From: Rhizobium etli_C
GTDB lineage: Bacteria > Pseudomonadota > Alphaproteobacteria > Rhizobiales > Rhizobiaceae
Assembly (NCBI RefSeq): GCF_014198605.1
Contig: NZ_JACIHU010000014.1
DNA length: 64,000 nt
Reading direction: 5' to 3' (one strand)
Below are positions 45,864 to 54,358 of this stretch, piece after piece. Below the pieces are notes generated by a model, which made no database searches, had not been told where the DNA came from, and saw nothing but the letters and a program-made list of their open reading frames with translations. Position 1 is the first letter of the stretch. The number at the start of each line of letters is the position of its first letter. The position numbers and the translations under genes were made by a program.

Positions 45864-47987
45864 ATGAGGCGGCGTTTTGGGCTGATCCTGAGCATCTTGC
45901 CTGTCATGCTCTTTCCGAATTCCGGCAATTCGGCATCAGCCGAAAAGGATATGGTCGCGCCTGAGCGCCTGCAAATGCTCATCCGGGAAGCGACCTGCGC
46001 GGAAGCTTCCGCGACCTCGTCATTCAAATTGGAGGGGACGCCTCTAAACGACGTGTTGAGAAGCAGCACCGCGGCGCGGACGATATTTTACGTCTCTCCC
46101 GATGGAGAAGACAGTTGGAGCGGACTCCTCCCGACCGCAAGTCAGCAGGGCGGCGACGGCCCCTTCGCCAGCATTGAAAGGGCCCGTGATGCAGCCCGTG
46201 ACAAGGGCGGGCCTGCCACGATCGCGCTCGGTACGGGCGATTACTATCTTACTCAGCCGATTGTCTTCGACGCTCGCGACGCGGGCTTGATCCTGACGGC
46301 AAGATGCAATGAAACGCCGGTTCTGCATGGGGGGCCACGCCTGCCCAACTGGGCGCAGCTGTCCGATGGCCGCTGGACGGCGCCGCTGGCGTTGCCGCCG
46401 GATGCAGGCGTCGGCGACCTTTTCGTCGATGGGATACGGCAAAACCGGGCTCGATTCCCCAACGCTCCCGCTGATGGAGACCCACGCAAGGGTTGGTTAT
46501 TCGCGGCAAAGTGCGAGCCAGCAATCGATATGTGGGAAGGAAACACGCGCTTTTGTTTCCATGCCGGCGATCTTCCGGAACTGGGGGATGCGAGCGGGCT
46601 GGTCGTCGACATCGTTGGAGGTTTTCAACCCGGAAGCCAGTGGGGCAATGATACGCTTCCGGTCGTATCAATCGATGGCGCCGGCCGGACCGTCCATACC
46701 AAAGGCACGAGCTATTTCTTTACCGCAGAAGGCAGTCGCTATTTTTTGACCGGAGCCAAGGCTTTGCTCGATGCGCCTGGAGAGTGGTGGCACGACCGTG
46801 TCGCGGGGCGGCTTCATTTTATCCCTATCGGTCAGTCGTTCCCGAGTTCCGTCGTCGTTGCGGGCGTCCTGCCGACATTCTTGAAATTGGATGGAGCCAA
46901 TGGGATGGTTGTATCCGGGCTCGAGATTAGAGACGGAGCGCCTGAAGGCAGCGGGAAATTTTACACGGATACAAGAGGGTTTGGCGCTATCCGGATCGAA
47001 CACGCCGACGGTGTCCAAATCCTCGGCAACAATATCGAGAATGTCGGCGTCGGGATCCATGTTACGGAAAGCAAGAACGCGTTGATTGCCGGCAACGTGA
47101 TCGCGGATTTGGCTGGCAACGGCATTTACGTCGGCACGAATTATGGCACCTTCGGCAAGTCGGACGGAGCCAGAATCCTTTCAAACCACATCCATGACAT
47201 TGGAACGGTGTATCTGGAGACCGCCGGAGTATGGTTCCAGGCGGCCGACAATGTCAGGATCGCCGACAACCTCATCGAAAACACGGCGCAGTTCGGGATC
47301 ACCGGCGGTTCGCTGTGGGGTTCCAACGACGCCGTCTATAACGCCATCATAGAGCACAACGTGATCCGTAACGCCAACCAGCGGACTGCAGATGGCGGCG
47401 CCATCAAGATGATGGGCGAGCAGGCCGACTCCTTGAAAAGCACCATCCGCTCCAATCTCGTGACCGGGACCGGCCATTTCATGAACAGGGCCGACGGCAC
47501 GTTCTGGCCTCCCCGATATGAAAACACCAGCGAATGGCCGACTCCGATCAGCTGGGCAATCTATACGGATGGAAAGGCGAGCGGGCTGCGCATCGAAGGA
47601 AATTCGCTCTCGGATAACGTATCGGGGATCGGCATCAACGGCGGCTGGAGCAACCTGGTGACAGGAAACGTCATCACAGGCGGATCGGGCGCGGCTTTTC
47701 GCGTTGATGACGGTACCGGCAGGGGCTGGCACCCGCCATGGGCACGCCCAAATCGTATCGAGAGCAATGTCGTGTCGATCGACAGTAGCAACGGGCTTAC
47801 AGCGTACGTCCACGCTCCAGACCACGGGGCCGGATATGTGCAATTCGCGCGCAACCGCTACATCGGCAATTTGAGCAACCAGAGCTTCCGAGTAGATCCT
47901 GTAATCATGCGGTCCGGAGAGTTTGGCAGTCTGGAGGACCTTCAGAAGGCCGGGGCGGACACGGGAAGCGTAGTCGCGCCCGAGTAA
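45864..47987 (+). CDS. secreted right-handed parallel beta-helix protein (candidate polysaccharide lyase/hydrolase)
   Basis: 707 residues. A Sec signal peptide (MRRRFGLILSILPVMLFPNS, cleavage near 25) is followed by YVSPDGEDSWSGLLP, the N-terminal cap common to pectate-lyase-like beta-helix proteins. About ten parallel beta-helix coils run from residue 330 to 620, for example GVQILGNNIENVGVGIHV, NALIAGNVIADLAGNGIYVG and NVRIADNLIENTAQFGITGG. It is encoded in tandem with the polymerase, so it may trim or depolymerise the polysaccharide in the periplasm, like ExoK/AlgL-type enzymes. The catalytic type is not assignable. No family-specific active site was recognised. Confidence 0.87.
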   Translation: MRRRFGLILSILPVMLFPNSGNSASAEKDMVAPERLQMLIREATCAEASATSSFKLEGTPLNDVLRSSTAARTIFYVSPDGEDSWSGLLPTASQQGGDGPFASIERARDAARDKGGPATIALGTGDYYLTQPIVFDARDAGLILTARCNETPVLHGGPRLPNWAQLSDGRWTAPLALPPDAGVGDLFVDGIRQNRARFPNAPADGDPRKGWLFAAKCEPAIDMWEGNTRFCFHAGDLPELGDASGLVVDIVGGFQPGSQWGNDTLPVVSIDGAGRTVHTKGTSYFFTAEGSRYFLTGAKALLDAPGEWWHDRVAGRLHFIPIGQSFPSSVVVAGVLPTFLKLDGANGMVVSGLEIRDGAPEGSGKFYTDTRGFGAIRIEHADGVQILGNNIENVGVGIHVTESKNALIAGNVIADLAGNGIYVGTNYGTFGKSDGARILSNHIHDIGTVYLETAGVWFQAADNVRIADNLIENTAQFGITGGSLWGSNDAVYNAIIEHNVIRNANQRTADGGAIKMMGEQADSLKSTIRSNLVTGTGHFMNRADGTFWPPRYENTSEWPTPISWAIYTDGKASGLRIEGNSLSDNVSGIGINGGWSNLVTGNVITGGSGAAFRVDDGTGRGWHPPWARPNRIESNVVSIDSSNGLTAYVHAPDHGAGYVQFARNRYIGNLSNQSFRVDPVIMRSGEFGSLEDLQKAGADTGSVVAPE

Positions 47988-48194
47988 CAAGGGGCACCGC
48001 CACCACCGGTGTTCCGCGACGATTAAGGCTGGCGCCAGGGCAACTTGTACTGCCGATCAAGGATAGTTGCGTGGTGCCGGCAACTGCTGCAGGCAAGAGC
48101 TTTGACGGATGGAGCGTGGCGATCGCTGAAGGCACGTCGGCTGGAGCCGTCATCTCCCCTATCGGTTCACCATGTCTCTCTTCCCGGCTTTGTA
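47988..48194. other. non-coding gap after the beta-helix gene
   Basis: No credible gene or hairpin was found. It leads into a decayed transposase on the opposite strand, so it may contain further unrecognisable insertion-element sequence. Confidence 0.4.
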
Positions 48195-48530
48195 AATGCA
48201 TGTCGCCCGGAAGTGTGCATGGTGATGGAAGCCTCGCCATCCGCGCTCCTCATAATGGGCCAGGCCCAGTTCGGATGTAAGTTCCTGGGTAATCGCGCTC
48301 GATGCGCCAGCTCAGCTGTGGTCAGGACGATGGTCTTCGGCAAGGTCGAGAGCCAGTATCCGGTGGGCTCGGCCTCGCCTTCGGGCCATTTCGACAAGCA
48401 GCCATTCGACCGGACGTAGCGTGGCGCCCCGGGCGGCAGGTCGCACGCGCAGGGCAGCAAAACGCGAGGCGAGCGGTGTATTGGTTCCCTCGCGCCAGGT
48501 GAGCGTGATGAATGCTGACGACGGCAGGCT
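48195..48530 (-). pseudogene. IS701-family transposase remnant (C-terminal part, frameshifted)
   Basis: Pieces of one transposase appear in order on the minus strand but in different frames. They are AFITLTWREGTNTPLASRF (about 48516-48460), then WPEGEAEPTGYWLSTLP (about 48395-48340), then WRIERDY followed, after one extra C, by QELTSELGLAHYE and ERGWRGFHHH (to about 48213). These are the C-terminal catalytic-region motifs of IS701-type DDE transposases (WRIE-DY-ELK-ELGL-H-EGR-WRG-HHH). About two thirds of the gene is missing and no terminal repeats were seen. It marks a past insertion inside the polysaccharide region. Confidence 0.8.
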
Positions 48531-48667
48531 GGTCTTGACCGCGACTGGGGCGTGGCCCTGACCGCAGAGGCCGACGCGCGCCCCGCAATGCCGGTAATCG
48601 AGGCCGAGAGGATCGGCACGGCGACCGGAAGCTGTCTTGAAAGTGATATGGTGAGACCATGAGAATC

Positions 48668-48877
48668 TCAGGACTCGCGGAGCGACTGTCGGTAGAGTTC
48701 GACGGGAAGCCCGCCGACCCCCCAGTCTTCCAAATCGACTTCGTCGACAACGACAAAGGTAGTCGCTGGATTCTTGTCTAGAACCTCCACCAGCAGGTCA
48801 GTCACGCCCTTGATGAGCGCCGCCTTGTGCTCGCGCGTTGCGCCCTCGCGGGTGATTTTAATGTTCACGTAAGGCAT
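48668..48877 (-). CDS. 4-oxalocrotonate tautomerase family protein
   Basis: 69 residues, starting MPYVNIKITREGAT. After Met removal Pro1 is the catalytic base of this family. The short beta-alpha-beta pattern with KAALIKGVTDLLVEVLDKNP is typical. A GAGGAGCG site precedes the ATG at 48877. It is the last gene of a three-gene operon with a SnoaL-like protein and a glutathione S-transferase, 11 bases after the former. The likely role is tautomerisation of small electrophilic or aromatic breakdown products. The substrate is unknown. Confidence 0.9.
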   Translation of the reverse strand: MPYVNIKITREGATREHKAALIKGVTDLLVEVLDKNPATTFVVVDEVDLEDWGVGGLPVELYRQSLRES

Positions 48878-48888
48878 GGTCGCGCTCC

Positions 48889-49266
48889 TCAGGTTTCGCG
48901 TTCGATGATCTGGAATACTTTCGCGATGATCCTCCACGAGCCCTCTGTTCGGACGAGCGTCAGGATATCGACGAAATCTCGTGAGCCGATGGAACAGCGC
49001 ACGCGGGCGACAGCCGTGTTCTCGCCAGCCAAGTCGATAGCGTCGATATGATCACGCCGGGGCTCTTTGCGGGTCGCAGGCGATTGCCGCGCCGCGACTA
49101 CCGGTACGTACTCTTCCATCGTGCGATGGAGGAACGGCGCCTCGTCCGCGGTGGCGTAGATCGCCTTTGGATGAAAGACGCTCTGAAGCTTTTCAACATC
49201 GCAAAAATACAGCGCGTCGAAATACTCCAGCAGAACTGCGGAAACATCTTGAAAAGCGGCGCTCAT
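48889..49266 (-). CDS. SnoaL/NTF2-like (putative lumazine-binding) protein
   Basis: 125 residues with the NTF2-like cone fold pattern: an N-terminal helix (FQDVSAVLLEYFDALYFCDV), LQSVFHPKAIYATADE, and C-terminal strands (DFVDILTLVRTEGSWRIIAKVF). These proteins are small-molecule binding or isomerase folds, and this subgroup is often called DUF4440/lumazine-binding-like. The start overlaps the stop of the GST gene (ATGA), so they are co-translated. The function is probably linked to detoxification. No catalytic residues can be assigned. Confidence 0.85.
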   Translation of the reverse strand: MSAAFQDVSAVLLEYFDALYFCDVEKLQSVFHPKAIYATADEAPFLHRTMEEYVPVVAARQSPATRKEPRRDHIDAIDLAGENTAVARVRCSIGSRDFVDILTLVRTEGSWRIIAKVFQIIERET

Positions 49267-49889
49267 GCTACCGCCTCTTCAACCAGCCCTTCGCACAGCA
49301 TCGCGCTGCGGACAGCAGGACGGCTGGCTATGCGCGCCACAAATGCGCTGACATGGGGCCATTGCGTCAGATCCAAACCGATGAAGTTCGACCAGTTCAG
49401 AACCACGAATAGGTAGGCGTCAGCGACGGTGAAGCTCTCACCAAGGATGAAGCTGCGGCCATCCGCAAGTGCGCGTTCAACGTCTCCAATACGGCGAGCG
49501 AGCTTAGCGTCGACGTTATCCTTTTCGGTCCTGTTGAGCGCCTGTCCGCTGAAGTACGGACCATAGGCCTTATGGAGCTCGGACGAAGTGAAGTTCAGCC
49601 ATTGCTGCAGGTATGCCCGCTCGACTGTGCCATGGGCCGGCGCCAGCCTCGCCTGCAAACCCTGCTCGGCCAGGTACTGGAGGATCGCCGGGTTCTCGGT
49701 GATCACTTCGCCGCTCTCAAGTTCGAGCGCTGGCACGTAACCCTTCGGGTTGATGGTGCGATAATCGACGCCAGCCTCGGTGAGGCCGGCCTCGGTATCG
49801 ACTTTGACTGCTTCGTAGGCCAAGCCGAGTTCGGTCAAAACGATCCGTGACGAGAGCGAACAGGCACCAGGCTTGAAATAGAGTCGCAT
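49263..49889 (-). CDS. beta-class glutathione S-transferase
   Basis: 208 residues. The thioredoxin-like N-terminal domain starts MRLYFKPGACSLSSRIVL, where the Cys in GACS is the beta-class catalytic cysteine (Cys10). The cis-Pro loop reads GYVPALEL, and ENPAILQYLAEQ binds glutathione. The helical C-terminal domain has the N-capping motif GESFTVADAYLF. The ATG at 49889 follows AAGGGGAT. It is first in the detox operon and divergent from the HxlR regulator, 118 bases away, which probably controls it. Usual substrates are electrophiles and oxidants. Confidence 0.93.
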   Translation of the reverse strand: MRLYFKPGACSLSSRIVLTELGLAYEAVKVDTEAGLTEAGVDYRTINPKGYVPALELESGEVITENPAILQYLAEQGLQARLAPAHGTVERAYLQQWLNFTSSELHKAYGPYFSGQALNRTEKDNVDAKLARRIGDVERALADGRSFILGESFTVADAYLFVVLNWSNFIGLDLTQWPHVSAFVARIASRPAVRSAMLCEGLVEEAVA

Positions 49890-50007
49890 AGAAATCCCCT
49901 TGTTGGCGAGTGACATCGCAGAGTTAGGCAACTCGATTTCTCTTGCCAACCAAATTTCGATTAGTTACTTCATATTCAAGTTTCTCCAAGGTAACCTGGA
50001 CCGCTCC

Positions 50008-50376
50008 ATGAGCCTGAAAGTTCGCAAGAATCGCAGCAGCCTGCCGCCAGAGCCGTGCGAACTTACCGAGTGCATGGCGATCATCGCCGGCGCGTGGGCA
50101 CCGAACGTCATTTGGCATCTCAGAGCTGGCGCCCGTCGGTTCAGCGAACTCCGCGTCGACATCCCACCAGTCTCCGCGAAGGTGCTCTCGCAGCGCCTGC
50201 GCGAACTCGAAGCTCGGGGTGTCATCAATCGGACCGTGCAACCCACAATGCCGCCATCCGTCGAGTATAGTCTCACTCCCCTCGGTCGGGAACTGGTGCC
50301 CGCTCTGAGCGCGATCGTCGAAGTCGGCCACAAGCTGAAAACCGTCGGGACAGGATCGACGACGTCAGGCACGTAG
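50008..50376 (+). CDS. HxlR-family transcriptional regulator
   Basis: 122 residues. The conserved N-terminal Cys sits in PCELTECMAIIAGAW. The winged helix (NVIWHLRAGARRFSELRVDI, SAKVLSQRLRELEARGVI) and C-terminal YSLTPLGRELVPAL define HxlR. Such regulators sense reactive electrophiles, often through the cysteine, and control neighbouring detoxification genes. It is divergent from the GST operon. The ATG at 50008 (MSLKVRKN) gives the normal length, although its ribosome site is weak. Confidence 0.92.
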   Translation: MSLKVRKNRSSLPPEPCELTECMAIIAGAWAPNVIWHLRAGARRFSELRVDIPPVSAKVLSQRLRELEARGVINRTVQPTMPPSVEYSLTPLGRELVPALSAIVEVGHKLKTVGTGSTTSGT

Positions 50377-50868
50377 AAAATCTCTGGATATGCATTCTGA
50401 TCGGCGCGTACCGGAAACGCGTCTTCAACATCCGCGTGCGTCGGGATTCAGGCATTGACGCAGCGGTGACGAGAGTGATCCGCGCCTGAAGCCATTGGTC
50501 CGCGGTGACGCGCTCCGGCCACGATCCAGATAGGACCGCTTGGAGAAAACGCGTAATCTGCTGCGGTTGTGTGCAGGTATAGGCCACCATAGGTTCAGCG
50601 GAACAAACTTTGTTGCCCGGGTCTAGTTAGTGCCCAAGCCCAACCATCTTCGCTCACACGAAACGATATCTTCTGCAGCTCTGCTCGGGTCAAAGCGCAA
50701 TTTCGGGGCGGCGTTCATCATAAGGAGCAACGTGGCAAGCTATGGGGTACGCAGACTTACTTCGAATATTGTACGTCGTCTCGGCGTAAGACGTAAACGA
50801 GAAGTCTATTCTACGTCCAATAGCTGGAGCGGCAAGTATGGAGGCAATCGGTCTACCAGGATATTCTG
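50377..50868. other. intergenic region before the WecG-type gene
   Basis: 492 bases separating the detox island from the third polysaccharide operon. Short open frames on both strands (50273-50590 minus, 50630-50869 plus) lack ribosome sites and recognisable motifs. The last 200 bases are less GC-rich and presumably carry the operon promoter; I could not assign -35/-10 boxes. Confidence 0.4.
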
Positions 50869-51765
50869 ATGACAGTTTCGGTCGCGAAAGCGCAGGTCAT
50901 GAGAAAGCAATCAGCAGACAGCAGCCAAACTTCAGTACTCCATCCGAAGGGCTCCTTGGGGTGGACGAATGTCCTTGGTGTTCGCGTTTCGGCAGTCAAT
51001 CTCAAAAGTGCGACCGGGCTTATTCAAAACGCGATCGAAGACGGCAGGAAGGAATATGTGTGCGTTCGCGACGCGCACGGCATCGTCCGATGCCAGGACA
51101 ATGCCGAGCTTCGGTCGATCCATAACCGGGCATTCCTCGTGACCCCTGATGGTATGCCGCTGGTATGGGCATTGAAACGTGCCGGCCATTTGGAGAGCGA
51201 CCGGGTCTACGGACCTGACCTGATGCTATCTGTTTTCGACGCCGGCAGATCCAAAGGCGTGCGCCACTTCCTCTATGGCGCGACGACCGGGACGTTGGAG
51301 CAGTTGCAGGCGCGCCTTCTCGCAAGATTCCCGGAAGCGCAGATCGTCGGCTCCTACGCACCGCCTTTTCATCAATTGTCGCTGCAGGAAGAGACGGATA
51401 TTGCGGAGCGGATCAATCAGTCAGGCGCGGATATTATCTGGGTTGGTCTTAGCAGCCCCAAGCAGGAACTCTGGATGGCTCGCATGCGCGATCGTCTTGA
51501 TGCATCGATGCTCATCGGTGTCGGCGCGGCATTCGACTTTCACGCCGGCCTGAAGCGACAGGCTCCCAGGATCATTCAAAGAAGCGGCTTCGAATGGGCG
51601 TTTCGTCTTCTATGCGAGCCGCGACGGCTGTGGCGGCGCTATGCGCTTGTCGTGCCGACCTTCATCTCATTGACAGCATTCCAGAGACTGGGACTTCGAA
51701 AGTTTCCAATCGAAGACGAGGTTTTTGGGTCGGGCGCGCCGGAAGCAGCAGCCGTAAAGGTGTAA
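50869..51765 (+). CDS. WecG/TagA/CpsF-family glycosyltransferase
   Basis: 298 residues, GT26. The core is at about residues 35-215: NVLGVRVSAVNLKSATGLI, the family hallmark TPDGMPLVWALK, RVYGPDLML, FLYGATTGTLEQL, and WVGLSSPKQELWMARM. These enzymes transfer N-acetylmannosaminuronate, N-acetylmannosamine or glucuronate to the polyprenyl-linked first sugar. In a WbaP-containing operon it likely adds the second sugar. The ATG at 50869 has an AGGA site; an ATG at 50899 is possible. Confidence 0.92.
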   Translation: MTVSVAKAQVMRKQSADSSQTSVLHPKGSLGWTNVLGVRVSAVNLKSATGLIQNAIEDGRKEYVCVRDAHGIVRCQDNAELRSIHNRAFLVTPDGMPLVWALKRAGHLESDRVYGPDLMLSVFDAGRSKGVRHFLYGATTGTLEQLQARLLARFPEAQIVGSYAPPFHQLSLQEETDIAERINQSGADIIWVGLSSPKQELWMARMRDRLDASMLIGVGAAFDFHAGLKRQAPRIIQRSGFEWAFRLLCEPRRLWRRYALVVPTFISLTAFQRLGLRKFPIEDEVFGSGAPEAAAVKV

Positions 51766-51771
51766 AGCCAC

Positions 51772-53265
51772 ATGTCCCTACTAGCGTCGATATCCGACCT
51801 GCCGAAGGCAATCACCTCAAATGATGTGACCGCCACGCGAACGGGTCCGGCAAATTCTGTCCCGCCAATGGCAAACGCCACGCCGGGCGCTGCGTTCAGC
51901 AAGGGGCTAAGGCTGAATATGCCAGCTCCACTCAGGCGCAGGATACCTCGGCTTGCTACGTCGTCATTGTTGGTTGCCGGCGACATCGCGAGCTATCTCA
52001 TCGCCTATTCTCTTCTTCTGCTGTTTCTTCCATACGGTTCGGAGAACATGCTGCTGGAGCGTGCATTCGCCCTCGCAGCCCTGGCAGCGATCATCCTCTA
52101 TGCATCGAGCGCGCTCTATCCCGGCTATCGGCTTCATGACCACGAGCATCTGCGCCGCCGCACGACAGCGTCGGGCAAGGTCGCGGTCATCGCAGCGCTG
52201 GCGGCGATCCTTCTACCGGAAGGGACCGGAGCGCTGCTTCCCATCTTTGGGTTTCTCGGCCTCGGGTTGATTTTTCAGCCTGCCATGCATGGGGTTGCCC
52301 GTGGTCTGTCGCGGAGACTTGGATTCTGGGGAGAGCGGGCGGTGATCATCGGTGGCCGCAATCGTATCCCCGCCCTCATGGCGCATTTCACAGACCATTG
52401 GCAGTATGGCATTCGGCCGGAACCCTGCGAGCCCGATTTTTCGGAACTGTCACCTGATGACCGCCCATCGATTGCCTTGATCGCCGATGATATGGGCTCG
52501 CTTACCGCTGAGTTGGCGACATTACGCAAGACCTTCGCCGAGGTCATCCTGCTCTCTGACACGCCCAACCTCAAGGTAACCGGATTGCGGCCGGCTGACA
52601 TCGGCGGAGAGATCGGTGTTCGCCTGGCGAGCAGCAGGGGGGCGGCAAACTCGAATCTGGTGCGTCGCGCCCTTGATCTCGCGATCGCAATCCCCGCGGT
52701 GCTGGTGCTTATGCCCATCATTCTCATTGCTGCTGCCGCGATCTATGCCATCGATCCGGGGCCGGTCTTCTTCAGGCACGCCAGGGAAGGCTTGTTTGGC
52801 AAGCCGGTGCACGTGCTGAAGCTCAGGACGATGTACAGAGATGCGGAACAACGCCTCGAAGCGTTGTTCCGAGACAATCCAGCCGCACAAGCCGAATGGT
52901 CCACTCACTTCAAGCTTCGGGAGGACCCGCGCGTCTTGCCGGTGATCGGGCATCTCCTTCGCGCATCGAGCATCGATGAACTCCCGCAGCTCGTGAATAT
53001 CATTGCAGGGGAAATGGCATTGGTGGGACCCCGTCCGTTTCCGGAGTATCACCTCTCGGCGATGGATGGCGAATTTCGCGACAAGCGGCGTTCGGTCACA
53101 CCGGGGCTGACGGGCCTCTGGCAGATATCCGAACGGAGCAATGCGGATCTCGAACTCCAGCAGCAACTCGACGGGTTCTATATCGACAACCGGTCATTGT
53201 GGTTCGACTGGCACATCCTTCTCAGCACAATTCCTGCGGTCTTAAGGGGCAAGGGAGCTTGCTGA
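51772..53265 (+). CDS. undecaprenyl-phosphate sugar phosphotransferase (WbaP type)
   Basis: 497 residues. An N-terminal block of four membrane helices (about 62-175) is followed by a soluble domain and the C-terminal bacterial sugar transferase domain. This starts with the re-entrant helix ALDLAIAIPAVLVLMPIILI (near 300) and has KLRTMYRDAE, SSIDELPQLVNIIAGEM, LVGPRPFPEYHL and PGLTGLWQISERS. It starts repeat-unit assembly by transferring hexose-1-phosphate to the lipid carrier at the inner membrane. It starts 6 bases after the WecG-type gene. It is a fuller, membrane-anchored form than the short PssA/ExoY type. Confidence 0.93.
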   Translation: MSLLASISDLPKAITSNDVTATRTGPANSVPPMANATPGAAFSKGLRLNMPAPLRRRIPRLATSSLLVAGDIASYLIAYSLLLLFLPYGSENMLLERAFALAALAAIILYASSALYPGYRLHDHEHLRRRTTASGKVAVIAALAAILLPEGTGALLPIFGFLGLGLIFQPAMHGVARGLSRRLGFWGERAVIIGGRNRIPALMAHFTDHWQYGIRPEPCEPDFSELSPDDRPSIALIADDMGSLTAELATLRKTFAEVILLSDTPNLKVTGLRPADIGGEIGVRLASSRGAANSNLVRRALDLAIAIPAVLVLMPIILIAAAAIYAIDPGPVFFRHAREGLFGKPVHVLKLRTMYRDAEQRLEALFRDNPAAQAEWSTHFKLREDPRVLPVIGHLLRASSIDELPQLVNIIAGEMALVGPRPFPEYHLSAMDGEFRDKRRSVTPGLTGLWQISERSNADLELQQQLDGFYIDNRSLWFDWHILLSTIPAVLRGKGAC

Positions 53266-53310
53266 CCTTTTTCTCGTCTGCGGGCAACTATCAAACAACG
53301 GAGCACATCA

Positions 53311-54354
53311 ATGCACGGACACAAGCGAATTTTGGTTACCGGCGGCACCGGATTTCTGGGCTCATTCCTGTGCGAAAGGCTTTTGCGAGAGGGCAATGAT
53401 GTCCTCTGCGTGGACAATTACTACACCGGCTCGCGCGACAATGTGCTGCATCTTCTTGACGATCCGCGCTTCGAGGTGCTCCGGCACGACATTACCTTCC
53501 CGCTTTATGTGGAAGTCGACGAGATCTACAATCTCGCCTGTCCAGCATCTCCGGTTCACTATCAGCACGACCCCGTGCAGACCGTGAAAACCAATGTACA
53601 TGGGGCCATCAACATGCTTGGCTTGGCCAAGCGTACGAAGGCGAAAATCTTTCAGGCATCGACGAGCGAAGTTTATGGCGATCCCGCGGTCCACCCTCAA
53701 CCTGAGGAGTATCGAGGCAGCGTTAATCCCATAGGCCCGCGCGCATGCTACGACGAAGGCAAGCGGTGCGCCGAGACGCTGTTCTTCGACTATCATCGCC
53801 AATATGGCGTGGAAATTCGGGTAGCGCGGATCTTCAATACCTACGGGCCGCGCATGCAGACCAATGACGGACGGGTCGTCTCCAACTTCATCGTTCAGGC
53901 GCTTCAAAACGAGCCGATCACCATCTTCGGCAACGGCACGCAGACGCGCTCATTTTGCTATGTAGACGATCTGATCGAGGGCTTCATCCGCCTGATGGGG
54001 ACGCCGGCCGGTGTTACCGGTCCGATCAATCTCGGTAACCCAGGAGAATTCCAGGTCCGGGAACTGGCCGAAATGGTCATCGAGATGACGGGCTCGAAAT
54101 CACGCATCGTTTACAATCCCTTGCCGATGGACGATCCGACGCAGCGCAAGCCCGACATTTCCCGCGCACAGCAGGACCTCGGCTGGCAACCGAAGGTGAA
54201 CCTTGGTGAGGGGCTTGAGAGAACGATCGCTTACTTCGAGTGGAAGCTTTCTGGTGGATTAAAGAACAGGATTGGTGTCAACTCCTGGCAAGAGCCCTAT
54301 CCACATCTGGCAGCTCCGAGCGTCGAAGTCACTGCTCCTGGAGCCATCCGATAG
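53311..54354 (+). CDS. UDP-glucuronate decarboxylase (UDP-xylose synthase)
   Basis: 347 residues, SDR fold. NAD-binding GGTGFLGS is at residues 11-18, followed by YYTGSRDNV, the UXS motif LACPASPVHYQ, STSEVYGDP, and the catalytic YxxxK in CYDEGKR. RIFNTYGPRM and TRSFCYVDDLIEG follow. It decarboxylates UDP-glucuronate to UDP-xylose, so the polysaccharide likely contains xylose or a xylose-derived sugar. It lies 45 bases after the WbaP gene. The similar SDR at 61082 lacks the UXS signature. Confidence 0.92.
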   Translation: MHGHKRILVTGGTGFLGSFLCERLLREGNDVLCVDNYYTGSRDNVLHLLDDPRFEVLRHDITFPLYVEVDEIYNLACPASPVHYQHDPVQTVKTNVHGAINMLGLAKRTKAKIFQASTSEVYGDPAVHPQPEEYRGSVNPIGPRACYDEGKRCAETLFFDYHRQYGVEIRVARIFNTYGPRMQTNDGRVVSNFIVQALQNEPITIFGNGTQTRSFCYVDDLIEGFIRLMGTPAGVTGPINLGNPGEFQVRELAEMVIEMTGSKSRIVYNPLPMDDPTQRKPDISRAQQDLGWQPKVNLGEGLERTIAYFEWKLSGGLKNRIGVNSWQEPYPHLAAPSVEVTAPGAIR

Positions 54355-54358
54355 GGAC

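Noticed and set aside
50273..50590. Minus-strand frame starting MVAYTCTQPQQITRFLQ
   Set aside because: The first 60 residues look somewhat protein-like, but the frame then runs antisense into the HxlR gene and lacks a ribosome site. It may be a fragment of a lost gene.
50630..50869. 79-codon plus-strand frame before the WecG-type gene
   Set aside because: Arg/Ser-rich translation without a family, no ribosome site. It occupies the expected promoter and leader region.
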